A stretch of 10,171 nucleotides of DNA from assembly GCA_012513395.1 (NCBI GenBank), contig JAAZCH010000059.1:1-10171 (forward strand), in the 5' to 3' direction. Below, in pieces: positions 6,744 to 10,171 of this stretch. The notes under the pieces are model-generated. The model was not told the origin of the DNA. It did no database searches and saw nothing but the letters and a program-made list of their open reading frames with translations. Every line of letters starts with the position of its first letter. Within the stretch, counting starts at the first letter, position 1. A program made the translations under genes and the position numbers. The stretch comes from Tissierellia bacterium. GTDB taxonomy: Bacteria; Bacillota_A; Clostridia; Tissierellales; Peptoniphilaceae.

Positions 6744-6782
6744 AGATAATTTTATCTTAACATTGCTAAATGACTGAGTCAA
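6744..6782 (-). promoter_or_regulatory. Promoter of the transporter 2-peptidase 2 operon, with overlapping dyads
   Basis: On the minus strand TTGACT (6782-6777) is followed after exactly 17 nt by TAAGAT (6759-6754), and TGT just before the -10 gives an extended -10. The predicted start is near 6747, leaving a leader of about 67 nt. Two dyads overlap the core elements: TGACTGAGTCA (6771-6781, a perfect 11-bp palindrome) covers most of the -35, and AGATAA-TT-TTATCT (6744-6757) covers the -10 and start site. This arrangement is typical of repressor control, but no regulator is identified. Confidence 0.6.
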
Positions 6783-7136
6783 ACCAAATTCAATGGGAAT
6801 CAGGGTCACAGAAGTTCTAGTTATTTTTTAGGCAATGTCTTAGTTTTAAAATTAAGAAAATAACCTTATAAATTTTTGTAATACTGTAATGATTTATTTT
6901 ATATACTTAAAAACAATTAAGTTTTTTCAACATACATTGAATGGTAAATATTTACTGATTTTAAAAGTATATTTATTAACTAATAGTTTATTTTACTATA
7001 ATCAGCTTAATTATTAAGTTATATGGCAATTTTCTATTGAATTTTAAAGTGTTTTCTATTTATTGTTAATTTTATATTTATACGAATCATTTCTCTTATA
7101 TTTCATAATTACTAATTATTATCTAATAATATAGGG
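6783..7136. other. Divergent intergenic region, no gene seen
   Basis: About 350 bp between the transporter 2 promoter and the deoC promoter contains no convincing reading frame with a ribosome binding site. It does contain three AT-rich dyads with CTTAA/TTAAG-type arms: 6838-6857 (20 bp, one mismatched pair), 6905-6922 (ACTTAA/TTAAGT, followed by a T run on the plus strand) and 7006-7018. Their function is unknown and chance is possible at this base composition. Confidence 0.45.
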
Positions 7137-7175
7137 TATAATAGATTCACAATTGACGATTACATATAATGGAGG
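7137..7175 (+). promoter_or_regulatory. Probable promoter and start-deciding RBS of deoC
   Basis: TATAAT at 7137-7142 is a perfect -10 box, predicting a start near 7149. No clear -35 is seen at the right distance, so activation by a regulator is possible. GGAGG at 7171-7175 is the ribosome binding site. It overlaps an upstream in-frame ATG at 7169, showing that translation should start at the ATG at 7181. Confidence 0.55.
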
Positions 7176-7180
7176 AAGTA

Positions 7181-7819
7181 ATGAAATTAAACAAATACAT
7201 CGATCACACGTATTTAAAAGCTGAAGGTACAAAAGAACATATCGATAAATTAATCGAAGAAGCAAAAGAGAGTGAGTTTAAAACCATATGCATAAATCCT
7301 GCTTGGATTGAATACGCCAAAGAACAATTAAAGGGTTCTAAGGTGGAGATTTGTACTGTAGTTGGATTTCCTTTGGGGGCAAATTCTACTGAGTCAAAAA
7401 TTTTTGAAGCTCGAGACGCAATAGACAAAGGCGCTGAAGAAGTGGACATGGTCATCAATATTGGAAAGCTTAAAGAAGGTGATGTTGACTACGTTACAGC
7501 GGAAATCAAAGCCGTAAAAAATGCTTGCCAAAACAAGGTTCTCAAGGTTATAATAGAGACGGCTTTGCTGAATGAAACAGAAATAACACTAGCTTCTAAT
7601 GCGGTTATAGAGGGCGGCGGAGATTTTGTAAAAACTTCTACAGGCTTTAGCACAAGAGGTGCTACAGTTGAAGACGTAAAATTAATTAAGTCTGTAGTAG
7701 GTGATTATTGTAAAATCAAGGCATCGGGAGGCATCAGAAACCACGACGATATGATGGCGATGATAAACGCAGGAGCCGACAGAATAGGAGCGAGTGCAGG
7801 TAAAGTCCTATTAAAATGA
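7181..7819 (+). CDS. deoC: Deoxyribose-phosphate aldolase
   Basis: This 212-residue cytosolic class I aldolase cleaves 2-deoxy-D-ribose 5-phosphate to glyceraldehyde 3-phosphate and acetaldehyde, the last step of deoxynucleoside catabolism. The TIM-barrel signatures are clear: NKYIDHT near the N terminus, VGFPLGA at 61-67, VDMVINIG at 88-95 with D89, FVKTSTGFS at 149-157 with the Schiff-base lysine K151, and KIKASGGIR at 178-186 with the second active-site lysine K180. Length is normal for the bacterial short DeoC type. An upstream in-frame ATG at 7169 lies within the ribosome binding site GGAGG and is rejected as the start. The gene is followed 21 nt later by a GNAT acetyltransferase, probably in the same transcript. 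No other deo or nucleoside-phosphorylase gene is adjacent, so its wiring to nucleoside uptake lies elsewhere. Confidence 0.97.
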   Translation: MKLNKYIDHTYLKAEGTKEHIDKLIEEAKESEFKTICINPAWIEYAKEQLKGSKVEICTVVGFPLGANSTESKIFEARDAIDKGAEEVDMVINIGKLKEGDVDYVTAEIKAVKNACQNKVLKVIIETALLNETEITLASNAVIEGGGDFVKTSTGFSTRGATVEDVKLIKSVVGDYCKIKASGGIRNHDDMMAMINAGADRIGASAGKVLLK

Positions 7820-7840
7820 TTCTCAAAGGAGAAGATGCAT

Positions 7841-8281
7841 ATGGAGATCATGATGGAGATGAGAAGGATAGAGTATGGCTCCCAAGACTACGAAACTACT
7901 CTAGACTTACGCAATGAAATCTTTAGAAAGACACAAGGTCTCAATCTTAGAGACGAAGATCTTTCTAGAGAAGCCCTCTGTGATATGTTCGCTGGATTCA
8001 TAGGAGATAAGATTATCGCAACAATATTCCTAGCTAAAATTGACGAAGAAATGGCTAGAATAAAAGCTGTTATGATTTTAGAAGAGTATCGCGGCACTGG
8101 CCTTGGAAAATTTATTATGAATTATGCCGAAAACGCAGCTAGAAACCAAGGCTACAAATACATTAAACTTTTATCTAGAATGAGCGCAGAAACTTTTTAC
8201 GAAAAGTTAGGATACAAAAGAGTTAGCGAACCCGTGGATTACTACCAAGTGGCTCATGTCAGTATGATAAAAGAGTTGTAA
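7841..8281 (+). CDS. GNAT-family N-acetyltransferase
   Basis: From the ATG at 7841 this is a 146-residue GNAT protein. The acetyl-CoA binding motif A is RGTGLGK at 84-90 (R/QxxGxG/A pattern), preceded by the beta-strand MARIKAVMILEEY. Motif B, AETFYEKLGYKRVSE, is at 116-130. The substrate is unknown, since GNATs acetylate amines on small molecules, peptides or proteins. The start is uncertain because five in-frame ATGs cluster at 7835-7859. GGAG at 7828-7831 is 9 nt from 7841 but only 3 nt from 7835, which favours 7841. The gene lies 21 nt after deoC in the same direction and is closed by the hairpin at 8300-8330, suggesting a bicistronic operon. The functional link to deoC may be only positional. 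Confidence 0.9.
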   Translation: MEIMMEMRRIEYGSQDYETTLDLRNEIFRKTQGLNLRDEDLSREALCDMFAGFIGDKIIATIFLAKIDEEMARIKAVMILEEYRGTGLGKFIMNYAENAARNQGYKYIKLLSRMSAETFYEKLGYKRVSEPVDYYQVAHVSMIKEL

Positions 8282-8299
8282 AAATTTAATACATTTTAA

Positions 8300-8330
8300 A
8301 AGAGGTGTCCGAAATTTTCAGACACCTCTT
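8300..8330. terminator. Bidirectional terminator between the GNAT gene and traX-like gene
   Basis: AAGAGGTGTC (8300-8309) and GACACCTCTT (8321-8330) form a perfect 10-bp stem with an 11-nt loop. On the plus strand it is followed by GTTTTAT, and on the minus strand by TTTAAAATG. It lies 18 nt after the GNAT stop and 3 nt after the TraX-family stop, so it can end both converging transcripts. Confidence 0.88.
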
Positions 8331-8333
8331 GTT

Positions 8334-9041
8334 TTATAAAAGTTTAAAGTATTGCCTCATGGCAAGTAAAATAAAATACAAAATAAGTAAATGGCCTGGA
8401 TAAAAATAATATAAAATCCTACCCGACTTCATTCCCTTTTCTCCATTATACATATTTAAAGGAATAAGAGCGAGGATCGCCATTTGCATCATCAGTAGTC
8501 CAGCTAGTAAAACATTTTTTAAAGTCTCATTGTCTTTTAGAAAATAAAACACATAAATCATAGCCACTCCATAAGATCCATAATCCGTGTGGAAAAGTTC
8601 TCCAAGAGCCAAAGTACCTCCGATTGCAAAGATTTTAATTAGAAGATTTTCGTATTTCTCATAAATATATAATCCCATTAATGCAAATAAAAATGTCCAA
8701 ATTACATTTTGATAAGACCAATCGAACAAGCTGCCACGTATTGCAAGATCGAAAGGAATCTCTGAAATAATGGCAAATAAAAATAACCTTAGCATATACT
8801 TTTTCACATCTCGAGTCTTATTAAATCCTTCGTAAATGGAAAAGGCAAATATGGGAAAGGCGAATCTGCCGATTAATCTCAAGGCAAAATATATATTATA
8901 AATGACATTTGCATTTAATGTTACTCCATAAGCCCGTGGACTCGTCATAATTTCTTCAACTAAAACTGCTCCTATGTGGTCTATGAGCATAGTCACATAT
9001 GCGATTAGTTTTAAATCTCTCATATTCAAAATCTTTTTCAT
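8334..9041 (-). CDS. TraX-family integral membrane protein
   Basis: This 235-residue multi-pass membrane protein belongs to the TraX family, named after the F-plasmid protein needed for pilin N-acetylation. Chromosomal Firmicute members have no established role, and no conjugation gene is nearby. Conserved family segments seen are TMLIDHIGAVL at 17-27 with D21-H22, RLIGRFAFPIFAF at 55-67, SEIPFDLA at 93-100, SYQNVIWTF at 109-117 and YFYPGHLLIL at 212-221 with H217. About seven to eight hydrophobic segments are evident. A longer frame opens with GTG at 9080, but that start lies inside the rpsD terminator. The ATG at 9041 (MKKILNMRD) fits the family better and lies 6 nt after a consensus TATAAT with no ribosome binding site, suggesting a leaderless mRNA. 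The ATG at 9023 is a second candidate start. Confidence 0.88.
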   Translation of the reverse strand: MKKILNMRDLKLIAYVTMLIDHIGAVLVEEIMTSPRAYGVTLNANVIYNIYFALRLIGRFAFPIFAFSIYEGFNKTRDVKKYMLRLFLFAIISEIPFDLAIRGSLFDWSYQNVIWTFLFALMGLYIYEKYENLLIKIFAIGGTLALGELFHTDYGSYGVAMIYVFYFLKDNETLKNVLLAGLLMMQMAILALIPLNMYNGEKGMKSGRILYYFYPGHLLILYFILLAMRQYFKLL

Positions 9042-9047
9042 AGAATC

Positions 9048-9053
9048 ATTATA
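9048..9053 (-). promoter_or_regulatory. -10 box immediately upstream of the traX-like start
   Basis: TATAAT on the minus strand ends 6 nt before the ATG at 9041. By the usual spacing, the transcript would begin exactly at the A of the ATG. The region 17 nt further upstream is the T run of the rpsD terminator, and no good -35 is visible. Confidence 0.5.
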
Positions 9054-9070
9054 CCCATATTTTTGCACAC

Positions 9071-9092
9071 AAAAAAACACCTCGTAAGGTGT
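9071..9092 (-). terminator. rpsD terminator
   Basis: ACACCT (9077-9082) and AGGTGT (9087-9092) pair around a TACG tetraloop on the minus strand, and the stem is followed by six Ts (9076-9071). It lies 11 nt after the rpsD stop codon and is a textbook rho-independent terminator. Confidence 0.88.
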
Positions 9093-9102
9093 CTTTGCTC
9101 CA

Positions 9103-9699
9103 TTAGATTAGTCTTGAGTAGAACTCTATTACTAATGTATCTTGAATTTCAATCGGAACTTCAGTTCTTTCTGGGTATCTAATTAAAGTACCTTCGAAGT
9201 TCTCTTCTTTAGAAATATATGGATAGTTTGAAAGAAAAGCTGTTTGGTAGTTTTCTTTAAATAAGTCCAATTTTCTAGATTTTTCTTTTAGAGAAATTTT
9301 TTGACCAGGTTTAACTTGGTAAGATGGAATATCTAACTTCTTACCATCAACCAAGAAATGGCCATGTGTAACCATTTGTCTTGCTTGTCTAATAGAAGCT
9401 GCGAATCCCATTCTATAAACTAAATTGTCCAATCTAGTTTCTAGTTGTTTAATTAGGTTATCACCTGAAGGTTCGTCACTCTTAAGAGCTTTTTCTACAT
9501 ATGATCTGAATTGTTTTTCCAAAACATTGTAGTATTCTCTTAGTCTTTGTTTCTCAAGAAGCTGCATTCCGTATTCAGTAAGCTTTTTGTCAGCTCTGGA
9601 TTGACCTTTTCCCATTCTTTGATTTGCTTTTGGGAGGCCATAAACATTAAGTCCTAGACGTCTAACTTGTTTACATCTAGGTGATCTCATTCTTGCCAT
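9103..9699 (-). CDS. rpsD: 30S ribosomal protein S4
   Basis: This 198-residue primary 16S rRNA-binding protein of the small subunit nucleates 30S assembly. Sequence hallmarks are MARMRSPRCKQVRRLGLN at the N terminus, the QSRADKKLTEYGMQLLEKQ region at 33-51, the S4 RNA-binding domain from about 87 to 150 (ETRLDNLVYRMGFA, RQARQMVTHGHFLVDGKK) and the C terminus ending in EFYSRLI. The single N-terminal cysteine indicates the zinc-free form. It is monocistronic here, outside the alpha operon of rpsM-rpsK-rpoA, as is common in Firmicutes, with its own promoter (9755-9760), leader hairpin and terminator. The Shine-Dalgarno AGGGG ends 12 nt before the ATG, somewhat far. The hairpin beside it hints at S4 autoregulation. 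Confidence 0.98.
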   Translation of the reverse strand: MARMRSPRCKQVRRLGLNVYGLPKANQRMGKGQSRADKKLTEYGMQLLEKQRLREYYNVLEKQFRSYVEKALKSDEPSGDNLIKQLETRLDNLVYRMGFAASIRQARQMVTHGHFLVDGKKLDIPSYQVKPGQKISLKEKSRKLDLFKENYQTAFLSNYPYISKEENFEGTLIRYPERTEVPIEIQDTLVIEFYSRLI

Positions 9700-9710
9700 T
9701 TAAATAAACA

Positions 9711-9743
9711 TCCCCTATAAATTATTTGCCGCGTTAATTTATA
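9711..9743 (-). promoter_or_regulatory. rpsD leader hairpin next to the RBS, candidate S4 autoregulatory element
   Basis: In the rpsD mRNA, TATAAATTA (9743-9735) pairs perfectly with TAATTTATA (9724-9716) around the loop ACGCGGCAAA. The last stem base is also the first base of the AGGGG ribosome binding site (9716-9712). S4 represses its own translation through leader structures in E. coli and Bacillus, so a regulatory role is plausible. This leader (about 49 nt) is much shorter than the Bacillus one and I cannot match it to a known family. Confidence 0.5.
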
Positions 9744-9754
9744 CCACTTGTTAT

Positions 9755-9781
9755 ATTATAACATTTTAGGAGAATTGTAAA
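9755..9781 (-). promoter_or_regulatory. rpsD promoter
   Basis: On the minus strand TTTACA (9781-9776) is followed 15 nt later by TGT-TATAAT, an extended -10 with a perfect hexamer (9760-9755). The predicted start is near 9748. The spacer is short, but the extended -10 compensates. Confidence 0.65.
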
Positions 9782-9785
9782 GGGG

Positions 9786-9811
9786 AAAGTTTAGTTTTTA
9801 AAAAGTTTAGT
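9786..9811. repeat. Short direct repeat AAAGTTTAGT
   Basis: AAAGTTTAGT occurs at 9786-9795 and again at 9802-9811, 16 bp apart, in the intergenic region between rpsD and the XRE regulator. A weak inverted repeat (AAAAGTTT 9801-9808, AAACTTTT 9823-9830) shares the second copy. It may be a binding site or a chance product of AT-rich DNA. Confidence 0.35.
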
Positions 9812-9878
9812 AAAATTCATTAAAACTTTTGATTTTTTATACATTATTAATATTTAAAGAGTTAATTTATTAAGACCT

Positions 9879-9913
9879 AATGTATTTTTCATTAATATTT
9901 GATATAATACATT
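9879..9913 (+). promoter_or_regulatory. Promoter of the XRE regulator gene, flanked by an inverted repeat
   Basis: TGA-TATAAT (hexamer 9903-9908) is an extended -10, predicting a start near 9915 and a leader of about 17 nt that carries the AAGAGGTGAT ribosome binding site (9916-9925). AATGTATT (9879-9886) and AATACATT (9906-9913) are perfect inverted copies that bracket the -35 to -10 region, and a third ATACATT lies at 9839-9845. This is a plausible autoregulatory operator set. Confidence 0.5.
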
Positions 9914-9931
9914 TAAAGAGGTGATTGTCAA

Positions 9932-10171
9932 ATGGACTTTAACGATTTAGGAAGAACCATTAAAGAAACAAGACTGGAAAAGGGTCTATCAATTAAAAAT
10001 TTAGCAGAGGGTGTAGGAGTTTCCTCCTCTCTTTTAAGTCAAATTGAAAGAGGATTAGCTAATCCATCACTTAATACCCTGCGCTCAATAGCAAATGAGC
10101 TAAATGTCCCTATGTTTAGTCTGTTTATTTATAGCGAAGCTGACTATGCTCAAGTAGTAAGAAAAGATGAG
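9932..10171 (+). CDS. XRE-family helix-turn-helix transcriptional regulator, N-terminal 80 residues (runs off right edge)
   Basis: I translate 80 codons from the ATG at 9932 to the window edge without a stop. Residues 6-64 form an XRE/Cro-C1 DNA-binding domain: LGRTIKETRLEKGLSIKNLA, then the recognition-helix region VSSSLLSQIERGLANPSL at 30-47, then TLRSIANELNVPMFSLF. The ANPSLNTLRSIA pattern and the following linker ending in VVRKDE are typical of XRE regulators with a C-terminal cupin sensor domain (PuuR-like), but that half lies outside the window. The start is supported by the ribosome binding site AAGAGGTGAT. The gene is divergent from rpsD. Target and effector cannot be determined here. 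Confidence 0.85.
   Translation, partial: MDFNDLGRTIKETRLEKGLSIKNLAEGVGVSSSLLSQIERGLANPSLNTLRSIANELNVPMFSLFIYSEADYAQVVRKDE

Noticed and set aside
7153..7170. TTGACG followed by TATAAT as a deoC promoter
   Set aside because: The two boxes are only 6 nt apart, incompatible with a sigma-A type promoter, and the second overlaps the ribosome binding site region.
7169..7180. DeoC start at the ATG at 7169
   Set aside because: That ATG overlaps the GGAGG ribosome binding site of the ATG at 7181, and DeoC proteins typically begin at the MKLNKYIDHT equivalent.
9042..9080. N-terminal extension of the TraX-family protein from the GTG at 9080
   Set aside because: It would place the start codon inside the rpsD terminator stem, adds 13 residues without family similarity (MFFCVQKYGYNDS) and lacks a ribosome binding site.

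Overview
The window is AT-rich DNA with strong Shine-Dalgarno sites, short intergenic gaps and a bacterial-type S4 protein. It looks like a chromosomal segment of a low-GC Firmicute. An anaerobic peptide- and amino-acid-using lineage of the Peptoniphilus/Anaerococcus/Tissierellia kind would fit, but that placement is inferred from overall style and not from a marker comparison.

Layout, left to right. Positions 1-603 (minus) hold the first 201 codons of a CPBP-family membrane protease that runs off the left edge. Positions 850-6680 (minus) hold two consecutive copies of a two-gene module: an AbgT-family transporter followed by an M20 peptidase-T-like metallopeptidase. In transcription order these are transporter 2 (5142-6680), peptidase 2 (3936-5039), transporter 1 (1992-3533) and peptidase 1 (850-1953). 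Each module ends in a hairpin terminator (3863-3896 and 754-808) and has its own leader. Positions 6681-7180 are an approximately 500-bp divergent intergenic region. Positions 7181-8281 (plus) hold deoC and a GNAT acetyltransferase as a two-gene operon. A hairpin at 8300-8330 serves both converging units. Positions 8334-9041 (minus) hold a TraX-family membrane protein, and 9103-9699 (minus) hold rpsD with its own promoter, leader hairpin and terminator. From 9932 an XRE helix-turn-helix regulator reads out of the right edge.

How the genes work together. The transporter-peptidase pairs resemble in logic the E. coli abg system: an AbgT-type carrier imports a small peptide or acyl-amino-acid conjugate, and a cytosolic M20 hydrolase cleaves it. 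The actual substrate cannot be read from the sequence. DeoC feeds deoxyribose 5-phosphate into central metabolism. rpsD is housekeeping.

The most notable signal is in the duplicated peptidases. Their catalytic parts are about 78-79% identical, but a 114-residue block (residues 175-288, close to the M20 dimerisation domain) is 100% identical in protein and about 97% identical in DNA. This points to recent gene conversion over one domain. Other points of interest are unusual residues in transporter 1, a probable leaderless traX mRNA whose promoter is packed against the rpsD terminator, a hairpin abutting the rpsD ribosome binding site, and dyad symmetries over several promoters. I found no mobile element, CRISPR array, tRNA or rRNA, and no clearly new multi-gene system.
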